64,000 nt of DNA from Bacteroidota bacterium (GCA_947460595.1 CANHGS010000003.1:178707-242706), one strand, 5' to 3'; shown: positions 45,841 through 55,814, numbered from the stretch's first letter. Translations and numbers: made by a program. Notes: generated by a model from the sequence alone, not told the origin.

Positions 45841-46810
45841 TAGAAAGGTATTCCTGTAAGCGGAAGTTACAGGCATTTTTGAGTTGGCGCAAATGCTTTT
45901 CTTGTGCCGCATACAAGGATTCGGCTGTGTTTAAGTCTATCAATTGAAAGCGAATACTGTCTCCGGCATTCAGCTGCGCCAAACTTGGTAGCGATACAGA
46001 TGCCACATGACCCAGTCTAGGATAACCCGCCGTGGTTTGGTGATCAGCCATCAGCAAGATCGTTTGCGCATCTTGCAATAATTGCAGGGTACCAAAACCT
46101 ACTCCAGATGAAAGACATTCTTTGTACTCATCCAAATGCACAGGTGCAGATTGCAATCGATACCCCATTCTATTGCTATTGGTGGCAATTTGAAAGGGTT
46201 CATGAATCAGGCGTTGTTTGGAAGCATCATCTAATAATTCGTGTTCTGCCCCTGTAATCAAGTAGCAAGCACCTTGTGGATAGAGTTCCCGCACATTGGC
46301 TGTCCAAGGCATGACCGCGGGTTCTTCTACTTCATAAGAAAAGGGTTTGGCAAATGCTATCCAGTCTCCTTTTTGCAAATTGCGTCCTTGGTATCCGCCA
46401 CGAACCGCAAAATTATTGGTGGTCTTGGACCCCAACCATTCATCTGCTTCAAAACCGCCCTTTACGCTTAAATAACATCGGGCACCAGCAACGGGTTTAT
46501 TGAATTTGATCACTGAACCCGTTGGTACCAACATGGGTTGGTTCAAGGCTATTTCTACGCCGTCTAGGGTTGCTTGAAAATCCGCGCCACTGAGCGCTAT
46601 CAATGTGGGAGAGTTAAATTCCAATTGTGGCGCGGGATAGTGCATCTCCATGACCACTGCTCCGGTTGGATTACCCACTAAAATATTGGCCACTTGCATG
46701 GCAACGCAGTCCATTGCGCCGCCGGGTGGTATACCCAAGTGCTGGAAGCCAAATCTACCGGCGTCGCGCAGACTATCTGCCATCCCTGATTTAATTACGC
46801 GTACGCCCAT
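45833..46810 (-). CDS. pxpC: 5-oxoprolinase subunit C (KipA / carboxyltransferase-like)
   Basis: 325 residues: IKSGMADSLRDAGRFGFQHLGIPPGGAMD, LIALSGADFQATLDG, VKGGFEADEWLGSKTTN and TAGYPRLGHVAS are family marks of the KipA/allophanate hydrolase-C-like fold. Starts on the last base of pxpB and overlaps pxpA, so the three subunits are translationally coupled. Confidence 0.93.
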   Translation of the reverse strand: MGVRVIKSGMADSLRDAGRFGFQHLGIPPGGAMDCVAMQVANILVGNPTGAVVMEMHYPAPQLEFNSPTLIALSGADFQATLDGVEIALNQPMLVPTGSVIKFNKPVAGARCYLSVKGGFEADEWLGSKTTNNFAVRGGYQGRNLQKGDWIAFAKPFSYEVEEPAVMPWTANVRELYPQGACYLITGAEHELLDDASKQRLIHEPFQIATNSNRMGYRLQSAPVHLDEYKECLSSGVGFGTLQLLQDAQTILLMADHQTTAGYPRLGHVASVSLPSLAQLNAGDSIRFQLIDLNTAESLYAAQEKHLRQLKNACNFRLQEYLSND

Positions 46811-47532
46811 CAGGATGGATTGTTTTTGAGTTGATAAAATTGGTTAATGCTAATGGCTTCAAACTGTACTTGGTCACCCGGTTGAAACAAACTGGGTTGA
46901 TCATCATTGGCTCTAAACAAAGTCATAGGTGTTTGGCCAATCAACTGCCATCCCCCCGGGGAAGCAAAGGGATAGATCCCCGTTTGAACACCAGCTATCC
47001 CCACCGATCCAGCTGCCACAAGAGTGCGCGGTGTCTGCTTGCGCGGAGCCACAATACGCTCATCCAAACTACCCATATAAGCAAAGCCCGGTAAGAAGCC
47101 AATCATATACACCCGATAAGGTATGGCCGTATGAATGGCCACAAATTCATCCAATTCCATTTTTTTCACCTCACAAAGCTCCACTAAATCAGGCGCCAAA
47201 CTTTGGTGATAGCAAACCGGAATGCGCAGTTCTCTGGTGCTAGGCAAAGCCAGCAAATCCAATTGCTGCAAGGCATTGGTCAGGTACTGTTCCATGTATT
47301 GATAAACTGAAACATTACCCGCCCACTTTTTAATCAATGCTGCGTCATAGACCAAACTAATGGTGGAATAAGCTGGAATAATGTCTTTGATCCCATGCAG
47401 GTTTTCTTCTTTGAGCCAATAAAACAGGGCCATTACTTGGGCGTTGATCTCATCCTTGATCAAATTTCCAAAGTCCAATGTGATGGCTTGGTCTCCAATG
47501 GGGTAGATCCTATATGGGAATGGTTTTTCCAC
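46810..47532 (-). CDS. pxpB: 5-oxoprolinase subunit B (KipI-like)
   Basis: 240 residues: IYPIGDQAITLDFG, IKDIIPAYSTISLVYD, GFLPGFAYMG, TPRTLVAAGSVGIAGVQTGIYPFASPGGWQLIG are the KipI/PxpB domain hallmarks. First gene of the pxpB-pxpC-pxpA-transporter run. The start codon is GTG (47530-47532), with no ATG nearby in frame. Divergent from the ECF sigma gene. Confidence 0.93.
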   Translation of the reverse strand: MEKPFPYRIYPIGDQAITLDFGNLIKDEINAQVMALFYWLKEENLHGIKDIIPAYSTISLVYDAALIKKWAGNVSVYQYMEQYLTNALQQLDLLALPSTRELRIPVCYHQSLAPDLVELCEVKKMELDEFVAIHTAIPYRVYMIGFLPGFAYMGSLDERIVAPRKQTPRTLVAAGSVGIAGVQTGIYPFASPGGWQLIGQTPMTLFRANDDQPSLFQPGDQVQFEAISINQFYQLKNNPS

Positions 47533-47551
47533 GCTACAAGTTAACCCTAAG

Positions 47552-47579
47552 TTGTCAGAACTGAAAGCGGCTATCTTTG
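47552..47579 (+). promoter_or_regulatory. Promoter of the ECF sigma cluster
   Basis: TTG (47552-47554), 17 nt, TATCTTTG (47572-47579), exact -7 consensus. Predicted start near 47585 gives a leader of about 68 nt. It resembles a housekeeping promoter rather than an autoregulated ECF one. Confidence 0.55.
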
Positions 47580-47652
47580 GTTCAACATTTTTTTTCTATC
47601 CCATACAACCCTTTCCTACAAAAAAGCATTTAACTAATAAAGCGGCTGATTG

Positions 47653-48210
47653 ATGGAACTAGCAAAACTGCTACAAGAATGCAAGGAAGAAAGGCTAACG
47701 GCCCAAAGATGGCTGTTTGACCGATTTTCTACCAGCTTCTTTCTGCTTTGTAGAAGGTATTTGCGCAACAATGAAACCGCTGAGGAATGCATGATGAACG
47801 GGTTCTTGTGCATCTTCAAAGCCCTCCCCAATTTTGAATACCAAAACGATGGAGCAGCTATTAACTGGATGAAACGGATCATGGTGAATGAGTGTCTGCG
47901 CAGTTTAAGAAAAAAAGAGCCCATGCTCTTGGTAGCAGAGGAATTAGCTCAAGAGGTTCCCGTGGCAGACAATGCCTTGGATCAATTGGCGGCAGAAGAA
48001 TTGTTTCAATTGATTACGCAGTTGCCCATTGGTTATAGAACGGTGTTCAACTTGCACGTGATAGAGGGCTTGAAGCACGGAGAAATTGCGCAGGAACTAG
48101 GAATTACAGAAGGTACCAGTAAGAGTCAGTTAAACAAAGCTAGAGTGCTCTTGCAACAATTATTAGCAGCAAAAAATAGGGAAACAAATGCACAAAGAAA
48201 AACCAAATAA
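47653..48210 (+). CDS. ECF-type RNA polymerase sigma factor
   Basis: 185 residues from ATG 47653. Region 2 (CRRYLRNNETAEECMMNGFLCIFK) recognises the -10 and core enzyme, region 4 (LPIGYRTVFNLHVIEGLKHGEIA, ELGITEGTSKSQLNKAR) is the HTH for -35. It is followed, overlapping by 23 nt, by a single-TM protein that may act as its anti-sigma factor. Confidence 0.9.
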   Translation: MELAKLLQECKEERLTAQRWLFDRFSTSFFLLCRRYLRNNETAEECMMNGFLCIFKALPNFEYQNDGAAINWMKRIMVNECLRSLRKKEPMLLVAEELAQEVPVADNALDQLAAEELFQLITQLPIGYRTVFNLHVIEGLKHGEIAQELGITEGTSKSQLNKARVLLQQLLAAKNRETNAQRKTK

Positions 48211-48889
48211 TCCCTTAGCTGAAAAGCTAGATGGCATGAATAGCCTTCCGGAAGGATTTGGCTTTTCTGCCAATCGGGTATGGGATCAATTAGAACAAGA
48301 ATTACAAATCAAAAAGCCAAAACCAATCATGCTTTGGTTGCGCTATGCTGCCGCGATAGTCTTACTAGCAAGTGCCGCAACAATTTGGTTCTTGCAAAAA
48401 GAAACAACTATACCAACCAAATCTTCTACTAAACAAACAATTACAAAAACATTAGTAGTTCCTGCATCAGGAAGCAAAATAGAAGCGCCTGAATTAATCG
48501 CAAAAAGGGAAATGCCTGTGAAAAATAAAGTGTTGGTTTCAACTAGCATGGCTCTTGAATCAACTGCCCTTGTTCAAACAAGTATTCCTATAGAACCAAG
48601 CCCTATCATGGATTCCATTCAAACAAACGAAACCATCGCGGTAGCAATTAGTAGTCCTGCAGTAACTACAAAACCCGCTTTGAAATCAAATCCAGTTCGT
48701 AAAAAATATCCCGTAGTGCATTTGTACGATTTATATCGGGAACCCGAACCCATCTATTCCAAATCAGCACCTAAAAGAACCATTACAGAAACAGATGAAA
48801 GCCCTGTTGCTCCTGTAGAGACCAACAGAAGTTTCTGGCTTCCAAAACCCAAACCAGTGATTATTACCTCATTAACAGACAACCAATAA
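48188..48889 (+). CDS. Single-pass membrane protein, candidate anti-sigma factor
   Basis: 233 residues: a cytoplasmic N-terminal region of about 50 residues, one TM helix (MLWLRYAAAIVLLASAATIW, about 51-70) and a Thr/Ser/Pro/Lys-rich periplasmic part. No zinc anti-sigma motif (HxxxCxxC) is present. Its 23-nt overlap with the ECF sigma gene and its topology suggest an anti-sigma-like role, which is an inference. Confidence 0.65.
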   Translation: MHKEKPNNPLAEKLDGMNSLPEGFGFSANRVWDQLEQELQIKKPKPIMLWLRYAAAIVLLASAATIWFLQKETTIPTKSSTKQTITKTLVVPASGSKIEAPELIAKREMPVKNKVLVSTSMALESTALVQTSIPIEPSPIMDSIQTNETIAVAISSPAVTTKPALKSNPVRKKYPVVHLYDLYREPEPIYSKSAPKRTITETDESPVAPVETNRSFWLPKPKPVIITSLTDNQ

Positions 48890-50070
48890 TGATGAAAAAA
48901 CTATTCTTATGCTGCCTGATCATCTCAGGCTTAGCCAGCGGCTTGTTGGCTCAAAACAGAACCTATTATGCAGCTCCCATTAGTAGAGAAGACGCTAGCT
49001 ATAACTACCCCAGAATTACCCAAGGGAAAGCGCATTTTAGTTTTTGGGGAATCCTTAAAGCAAATAATATTAATGGTACTATGATCTTGGACTTAAACAA
49101 TATCAAACACCTCAAATACTTACCAAATCTAGATTCGTTAGTTAAAGCCATTCAACCCAGTTTAAAACCCCTTTTGGATTCTTTTAAAAACGATGCATTC
49201 AATAGACGGATTGATTATTTGTCTAACACATTGAATCCTCAGATTCGGATCTTGAATTATGACAAAGCCCCCCAACAATTTGTCATCAAAGAGGGTGCCA
49301 TGAATGAGTTAAAAACTACACAGGATACCATTCGCATTAAAGCTTATGTACAAGTATCAAAGGAAGACGTATCGGTTTATAATGATACCCGATATAATGC
49401 CAGTAACAAACCAGAAATGCAACCTTTTTATATTGCGCTAGTCTTCAACAATGCTAGTGATTTGTATAGTTTACCCGAGAATAGTTTGCAAAATTGTATC
49501 AATAGACTCCACCAAGAACTTGGACCCGACTATATTGCCAATGCCAATCCTAAATCCAATTATAGTGCGTCATTTGCTATGTTCAATGGAAAAATGTTTA
49601 GCCCAGGCAAAGTAAAATGGATTAAAAATCCAGGTCAGGTGCCTGAACTAGTCCCCAATATTTATGCAGGTATGCAATTTGCCAAAGGGGTTTTTGTACC
49701 ATCTTTCTCTGCGGGAATTAGATTTACATCGGACAATAGAAGCAATAGTACCAGTAGGTTATACGCCATGTGGGAACCCCATTTCTTTTTTAGTAAGGAT
49801 TTGTTGAACAATGTGATTACAGAAAGGAATGATTTTTTAACGCTTCGATATATTCACATAGAAAACAAACAAGCGGCTTTTGACTTAGTGGGTAATGTTT
49901 CCATTGGTTATTTGGTGAGCAGAAAGGGCAATTGGTTTGAACCCAATACTTATAAAGTAGGCATTCCCGGCGTAAGAAGTGGCTGGTTGCAATTAGAACC
50001 CGAATTCTTTTTCCATGGATTTCTAAAAGGGGTGAGCCCGTCTATCAAGTTGACCATACACTACGAATAG
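48889..50070 (+). CDS. Exported protein of unknown function
   Basis: 393 residues with a signal peptide (MMKKLFLCCLIISGLASGLL). The C-terminal half is rich in amphipathic beta-strand patterns (AGMQFAKGVFVPSFSAGIRF, VGNVSIGYLVSRKGNWF, ending TIHYE), suggestive of an outer-membrane or surface beta protein. It shares a base with the preceding gene stop and is the third member of the sigma cluster. No known domain. Confidence 0.65.
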   Translation: MMKKLFLCCLIISGLASGLLAQNRTYYAAPISREDASYNYPRITQGKAHFSFWGILKANNINGTMILDLNNIKHLKYLPNLDSLVKAIQPSLKPLLDSFKNDAFNRRIDYLSNTLNPQIRILNYDKAPQQFVIKEGAMNELKTTQDTIRIKAYVQVSKEDVSVYNDTRYNASNKPEMQPFYIALVFNNASDLYSLPENSLQNCINRLHQELGPDYIANANPKSNYSASFAMFNGKMFSPGKVKWIKNPGQVPELVPNIYAGMQFAKGVFVPSFSAGIRFTSDNRSNSTSRLYAMWEPHFFFSKDLLNNVITERNDFLTLRYIHIENKQAAFDLVGNVSIGYLVSRKGNWFEPNTYKVGIPGVRSGWLQLEPEFFFHGFLKGVSPSIKLTIHYE

Positions 50071-50108
50071 GTTTTTTGTATCTTTCGTGCAGAAGTAAAA
50101 CTCCTGCA

Positions 50109-53100
50109 ATGAAACAGATGACCCTCTTATGTGCATTGGTATTTTTGGTGGTAAGCCAAATAAGTGCTCAACCCAATTGGTTGCGTTATAGCGCCATATC
50201 GCCCGATGGCAAAACAGTAGTGTTCACTTATAAAGGTGATCTCTATAAAGTAGCCAGTAGTGGCGGAACAGCCGTGGCACTCACTAGTCATGAAGCCCAT
50301 GATTTTATGCCTGTATGGAGTCATGATGGCAAACAGATTGCATTTGCTTCTGATAGGTATGGCAATTTTGATATCTATACCATTCCTGCAGAGGGTGGTG
50401 AAGTAAAAAGACTCACTTACTACTCTACTCCGGAATATCCTTATGCATTTAGCAATGATGACAAGCAAGTTATGTTTGGATCTGCGCGTCAAGACGCAGC
50501 CAGCAATAGAACTTATCCAACAGCGTCACAGCCTGAGCTCTACGCCGTTTCAGTAAACGGTGGTCGTGTGAATCAGGTTTTGACTACGCCTGCAGAAGAC
50601 GTGAAATGGAGCAAGAACGGACAGTTGATGATTTATCAGGACAAAAAAGGTGGAGAGAATCAGTGGCGCAAACACCATGTATCGGCCATTGCGCGCGATA
50701 TCTGGGTGTATGATAGCAAGGCTGGCACGCACAAGAAGATCACCAGTTTTGCTGGAGAAGACCGCAACCCCATTTTCACAGATAATGACAAAGCCTTTTA
50801 TTATTTGAGTGAAGAGAGTGGCAGTTTTAATGTACACAAGATGAGTTTGGAAGGTGGCAAGAGCACGCAGGTCTCTAGCTTCAAAAAACATCCGGTACGT
50901 TTTCTGTCTAGTTCTAATAGCGGTACACTCTGCTATAGTTATGATGGAGAACTCTATACCCAAGAACCTGGGGCTAAGGCCAATAAAATCAATATTCAAA
51001 TTATCAGTGACGCCAAAGCCAATAACGAACGCCCTGTTCCAGTCAATGGTGGGGCGCGTGATCTAGCCGTATCGCCCAATGGCAAAGAAATTGCCTTTGT
51101 GTTTAGAGGAGAAGTATTTGTATCAGCAGTAGATGGTGGTGGTACCAAAAGAATCACCAATACCGCAGAGCAAGAACGCAGCGTAGGTTTTTCACCCGAT
51201 GGAAAATCATTGGTTTATGCTAGTGAGCGTGGCAATAGTTGGAAGATTTATCAAACAGAAATAGTAAGAAAAGAAGAACCCTACTTCTATGCATCCACTT
51301 TGCTCAAAGAATCGGCACTAGTGAGCAATGAAAAAGAAAACTACTTGCCCGCTTATTCTCCCGATGGAAAAGAATTGGCTTTTATTGAAAATAGGGCAAC
51401 GTTGAAAGTATTGAACCTTGCTAGCAAACAAAGCAGAACCATTTTAACCGATAAGGAATTATTTAGCTGGGGCGATAATGACCAGAACTTTGAATGGAGT
51501 CCCGATGGCAAATGGTTTGCTTTTAGTTATGCCGTAGAAGGTGTTTCAAATTCTGAGATTGGCATTATTAGCACCGATGGTAAGGGTAAGATTTTTAACG
51601 TAACAGAAAATGGTTTTAATGATGGCTCACCCAAATGGGCTATGGGTGGAAAAATGCTCTTGTATGAAACCGATAGAGATGGTTTGCGGGCCAAAGCCAA
51701 TAGCGGCGGTAGTCAGAGCGATATTTATGCAGTGGTGCTGAACCAAGATGCTTGGGATAAATTTAGACTCAGCAAGGAAGAAGCGGCATTGTTAAAGGAC
51801 CAAGATGAAAAAGCTGCTAAAGCCGATACCAGCAAAAACAAAATGAAAAAAGACAGTCTGATCAATATTGAATTTGACGGACTTACTTATAGAAAACAAA
51901 AACTCACTATCCACTCTTCTAGCTTGTCCGATGCCTTGGTGAGCAAAGACGGTGAAAACTTGTACTACTTAGCAAGATTTGAAAAAGGCTTGAATTTATG
52001 GAGCACCAATATTAGAACCAAGGAAACAAAAATTCTCTTGCCACTCAATGCCAATTCAGGATCACTGACTTGGGACAAGGATCAGAAAACTATTTTCTTA
52101 TTGTCTGATGGATCCGTGAGTAAGATTGATCCAACCAGTGGAAAAAGAGATGGCATTTCTATTAATGGAGAAATGCAATTAGACGTGGCAGCTGAACGCA
52201 AATTTATGTTTGAACATATTTGGCGCAGAACCAAGACCACTTTCTATACCGCTTCTTATCATGGCATTGATTGGGATAGCTACAAACCAGACTATGAGCG
52301 TCATTTGGCACATATTGGCAATAACTATGAGTTCACAGAATTACTCAGTGAAATGCTGGGAGAACTTAATGTGAGTCATAGTGGAGCTAGTTATGGTGCC
52401 TTCAATCCTAATGCAGACGCAACTGCTTCTTTGGGTGCCTTCTATAGTTATGCGCATAGTGGCAATGGGGTAAAAATTGATGAAGTAATTAAAGAAGGAC
52501 CACTAGACAAAGCAGGCTTTGGTATTAAAGCAGGCATGATCATTGAAAGTATTGATGGAGAACTCATCACGCCTGAAAAAGACTTGGCCCAATACCTGAA
52601 TAGAAAAGCAGGAAAAAATGTGTTGATTACTGTTTTGGATGCTGGCACCAAGAAGGAATTGATTGTAAAACCCATCGCCCTTGGCGAAGAAAATAGTTTG
52701 CTCTATAAACGTTGGGTACGCAAGAACCAAGAAGAGGTTGACCGTTTGAGCAATGGTCAGTTGGGTTATGTGCATATTCCTGGTATGAACGATGGTGCAT
52801 TCCGTGTAACCTATGAAGAAGTGATGGGCAAATACGCCACGCGCAAAGCCATGGTGATTGATACCCGCTTTAATGGTGGTGGAGACCTAGTGAGTGATTT
52901 GGCTGCCTTCTTAACGGGTAAAGCCTATATGTACAATAGCAATGACAAACGCATAGTCAGTTATGAACCTACTTTCCGTTGGACAAAACCTTCTATTGCG
53001 CTGGCCAATGAAGCCAATTATAGTGATGGTCATTGTTTTGCCTTTGGTTATCAAAATTTACAGATTGGTAAACTAGTAGGTATGCCTGTTCCTGGCACTT

Positions 53101-53309
53101 GTACTTTTGCAGGATGGGAATCCTTGCAAGACAATAGCATGCGTTGGGGTGTTCCACCAGTAGGTGTAAAAATGATGAATGGACGCTACCTTGAAAATTC
53201 ACAAACCGAACCCGATATCAAATTGATGAATGAATTTGAACAAGTGATCAGGGGTAAGGACCAACAATTGGAAGCAGCTATTAATGCCATGTTGAAAGAT
53301 TTGAAATAA
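50109..53309 (+). CDS. Tricorn-type S41 protease with beta-propeller
   Basis: About 1066 residues from ATG 50109; the longer TTG frame is rejected because the signal peptide MKQMTLLCALVFLVVSQISA sits here. N-terminal PD40/WD40 beta-propeller repeats (AISPDGKTVVFT, SHDGKQIAFASDR, SPDGKSLVYAS), a PDZ domain near 800-860 (LDKAGFGIKAGMIIESIDG) and an S41 catalytic core. ELNVSHSGASYG and NEANYSDGHCF carry the Ser residues expected from tricorn. Degrades peptides in the periplasm. Confidence 0.9.
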   Translation: MKQMTLLCALVFLVVSQISAQPNWLRYSAISPDGKTVVFTYKGDLYKVASSGGTAVALTSHEAHDFMPVWSHDGKQIAFASDRYGNFDIYTIPAEGGEVKRLTYYSTPEYPYAFSNDDKQVMFGSARQDAASNRTYPTASQPELYAVSVNGGRVNQVLTTPAEDVKWSKNGQLMIYQDKKGGENQWRKHHVSAIARDIWVYDSKAGTHKKITSFAGEDRNPIFTDNDKAFYYLSEESGSFNVHKMSLEGGKSTQVSSFKKHPVRFLSSSNSGTLCYSYDGELYTQEPGAKANKINIQIISDAKANNERPVPVNGGARDLAVSPNGKEIAFVFRGEVFVSAVDGGGTKRITNTAEQERSVGFSPDGKSLVYASERGNSWKIYQTEIVRKEEPYFYASTLLKESALVSNEKENYLPAYSPDGKELAFIENRATLKVLNLASKQSRTILTDKELFSWGDNDQNFEWSPDGKWFAFSYAVEGVSNSEIGIISTDGKGKIFNVTENGFNDGSPKWAMGGKMLLYETDRDGLRAKANSGGSQSDIYAVVLNQDAWDKFRLSKEEAALLKDQDEKAAKADTSKNKMKKDSLINIEFDGLTYRKQKLTIHSSSLSDALVSKDGENLYYLARFEKGLNLWSTNIRTKETKILLPLNANSGSLTWDKDQKTIFLLSDGSVSKIDPTSGKRDGISINGEMQLDVAAERKFMFEHIWRRTKTTFYTASYHGIDWDSYKPDYERHLAHIGNNYEFTELLSEMLGELNVSHSGASYGAFNPNADATASLGAFYSYAHSGNGVKIDEVIKEGPLDKAGFGIKAGMIIESIDGELITPEKDLAQYLNRKAGKNVLITVLDAGTKKELIVKPIALGEENSLLYKRWVRKNQEEVDRLSNGQLGYVHIPGMNDGAFRVTYEEVMGKYATRKAMVIDTRFNGGGDLVSDLAAFLTGKAYMYNSNDKRIVSYEPTFRWTKPSIALANEANYSDGHCFAFGYQNLQIGKLVGMPVPGTCTFAGWESLQDNSMRWGVPPVGVKMMNGRYLENSQTEPDIKLMNEFEQVIRGKDQQLEAAINAMLKDLK

Positions 53310-53310
53310 G

Positions 53311-54399
53311 ATGAAGAAAAAAGAATTTCTGGCGCATTTGCCCATTTGGACCCTAGTAGCTCCCATTACGGGATGGCTCTTTTTTGCGGGTGAAAAATTT
53401 GACTTAGGATTTATATTTCTATTGTGTCAAGGCGTGGCAATCATTGCTGCTGTATTGGCTGCGGTGCACCACGCAGAAGTTTTGGCGCATCGTGTGGGAG
53501 AGCCGCTTGGGTCTTTATTATTAGCCGTATCTGTTACCACTATTGAAGTGGCATTGATTGTTGAACTCATGCACACGGGTGGAGCTGACGCTTCTGTGTT
53601 GGCAAGGGATACGGTCTTTGCTGCAGAGATGATTATCATCAACGGCATCATTGGTCTTTGTTTGCTCATTGGCGGATTAAAACACCGAGAACAATCCTTT
53701 AGTTTAGACGGTGTGAGTGCCTCATTAACGGTTTTGGTAGCCATTTCAGTACTGACTTTAATACTCCCCAATTTCACCACTAGTATTCCCGGACCTTTTT
53801 ATAGTGCCAAACAATTGGCATTTGTAGCTGTAGTATCATTGGCCTTATATGGTACTTTTTTAGCCATGCAAAATGTACGGCATAAAGACCATTTTATTTC
53901 AAAAGAGGCTGTGGTGAATCATCCTCGTATGGGCAAACCCAGTAATCAAATTGCAGGTATAAGTGCCGTGCTATTGTTGATTGCCTTGTCTGCCGTGGTA
54001 TTATTAGCAGAAGCATTGGCTCCTGAAATTGAAGAAAGCGTTGTTGCAGCGGGTGCTCCAAAATCTATTGTGGGTATCATTATTGCCATGGTAGTTTTAT
54101 TACCAGAAGGCATTGCTTCTGTTCAAGCTGTTAGAAAAAACAACTTGCAAGCAAGTTTAAACTTGGCACTTGGGTCGGCCTTGGCCAGTATTGGACTAAC
54201 CATTCCAACTGTGGCGTTTATTTCACTCTATATGCATTTACCACTAACTCTAGGAATAGATACCAGATCAACCGTTCTCTTTTTGCTTTCCTTGTTTGTG
54301 ATTATATTATCTCTCAAAACTGGAAGAACTACCTTATTACAGGGAGTAGTGCTCTTGGTTATTTTTGCCGTTTACTTGTTTACCACCATTGTACCTTAA
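53311..54399 (+). CDS. chaA: ChaA-like cation/proton antiporter
   Basis: 362 residues, about 10 TM helices in two inverted repeats. Conserved acidic motifs GEPLGSLLLAVSVTTIEVAL and VVLLPEGIASVQAV with NLALGSALASIGLTIP are those of the CaCA superfamily, ChaA branch: Na+, K+ or Ca2+ against H+. It starts one base after the S41 protease stop, so it is co-transcribed with it. Confidence 0.85.
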   Translation: MKKKEFLAHLPIWTLVAPITGWLFFAGEKFDLGFIFLLCQGVAIIAAVLAAVHHAEVLAHRVGEPLGSLLLAVSVTTIEVALIVELMHTGGADASVLARDTVFAAEMIIINGIIGLCLLIGGLKHREQSFSLDGVSASLTVLVAISVLTLILPNFTTSIPGPFYSAKQLAFVAVVSLALYGTFLAMQNVRHKDHFISKEAVVNHPRMGKPSNQIAGISAVLLLIALSAVVLLAEALAPEIEESVVAAGAPKSIVGIIIAMVVLLPEGIASVQAVRKNNLQASLNLALGSALASIGLTIPTVAFISLYMHLPLTLGIDTRSTVLFLLSLFVIILSLKTGRTTLLQGVVLLVIFAVYLFTTIVP

Positions 54400-54458
54400 T
54401 AAGGAAGAAGTAACCTGCCTAAGAGAAAATAAGACGCCGCCTCATATTAAATTAGTAA

Positions 54459-55814
54459 TTAAAAGGTCTTAGCAATTTCTTTATAGGTATATGGTAATAC
54501 CATCTGGAATCTGTTATAAGAAGATGGGGAAATATTTTTCTTATCAAAAGGCACATAGTTTACATACTGTTTATTAGCACCGGCCACTCTTCCATATTTA
54601 TAGTCATAAGTGAACCAGCCATCAGGCTGTAATTTCACTTCTTGTATACTAGTATTGGGGATTGTTATAAAAAATTGATTCTTTTTCTTTCCAATATTAT
54701 TCACTAATTGGTTGGTTCTTAATGCTACAAAAGCTTCTTTTGCGGTTTCCACTGCGGGATCTATCAATTGAACATGTGCTGCTAAACATGATCTGTATCT
54801 ATACTCGTTATTAAGTTTATAATTATAAAGCTCTTTGAGTACTTTGGCAATAGTATCTCTCATATACGGATAATGGGTACATCCTAAGATGAGTGTATTC
54901 ATGGGTTTTTCCATTTTTTGTTGCAACATATTTTCTAGCAAACTAACAAGGTGATATCGAACATAGTTTGATGGGTCATTTAGTTGCATGTCTAAACAAC
55001 TACCCTTATTGTCATACTCACATAATAATTTGTTATTGGTCTTATCAAATTGATAAGCTGACAACAATGTTGTATCAATTCTATACAAGCTATTTTTAAC
55101 AGAAGGTCCTTTATAATCGGGTCTTGCTTTAGTAATGGTATCAACAAAATAACTCCAATCACGATCAATACTTTCCGCTAATCCTGAACCACCTTGGCTA
55201 ACAATAGATAATTCAGACATGCCTTTTAATTTAGACATGGATTGTAAAGTTCTAGGATATCCATTAGATGCAACAGTTCCTGCGGTAGCAAAAACGCCGA
55301 TTGTGCCTGATCCATTTTTTTGCTGATACTCAAGTGCTGCTTTTGAACCCGCATCAATCACACCAAGTACTGACACATTATATCCTTCTTGTTTTAATTT
55401 TTTTCTAATGTCTTCTAAGGCATAAGCTGTTGCCGTATTACAGGCTAGAACAATCATTTTTACTTCAGATTTGGCAACATCTTTTTTCAAAAAATAGGCC
55501 ATATTCTTAAAAATATGCTCCTTTAATAACTCGGTCTTATTTTCAGCAGCATAATTACCATAAGGCATATTTGCTTGATCGGCTAAGTATTGAAAATATT
55601 CAGAGCTAAAATCTGGTTTACCATCTGCTCCTGGCTTACCAGTAGTATTATTAAAAACATCTAAGGTTAGCATTGCTTCCATAATGGTTAGACCACCTGT
55701 ACCTGAGTCAAAGACCCCAATTGGCAATGCTTTTTTTTGAATAGGTGCTAATTGAGCATGAGAAATAATTCCAATTAGCAATGTTACTGTTAATAGATAT
55801 ATACGATATTTCAA
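54459..55814 (-). CDS. Exported Asp/Glu racemase-like protein
   Basis: 451 residues with a signal peptide (MKYRIYLLTVTLLIGIISHA, cleaved before Gln). The MurI fold follows: GVFDSGTGGLT (D36), VLACNTATA (first catalytic Cys, C125) and LGCTHYPYM (second Cys, C312). All catalytic residues of glutamate racemase are present. It is far longer than MurI (about 265 residues) through an insertion near 50-80, a large one between about 195 and 290 and a C-terminal extension of about 110 residues. Last gene of the SusCD-acylase-GGT run. Predicted to act in the periplasm; substrate unproven. Confidence 0.8.
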   Translation of the reverse strand: MKYRIYLLTVTLLIGIISHAQLAPIQKKALPIGVFDSGTGGLTIMEAMLTLDVFNNTTGKPGADGKPDFSSEYFQYLADQANMPYGNYAAENKTELLKEHIFKNMAYFLKKDVAKSEVKMIVLACNTATAYALEDIRKKLKQEGYNVSVLGVIDAGSKAALEYQQKNGSGTIGVFATAGTVASNGYPRTLQSMSKLKGMSELSIVSQGGSGLAESIDRDWSYFVDTITKARPDYKGPSVKNSLYRIDTTLLSAYQFDKTNNKLLCEYDNKGSCLDMQLNDPSNYVRYHLVSLLENMLQQKMEKPMNTLILGCTHYPYMRDTIAKVLKELYNYKLNNEYRYRSCLAAHVQLIDPAVETAKEAFVALRTNQLVNNIGKKKNQFFITIPNTSIQEVKLQPDGWFTYDYKYGRVAGANKQYVNYVPFDKKNISPSSYNRFQMVLPYTYKEIAKTF

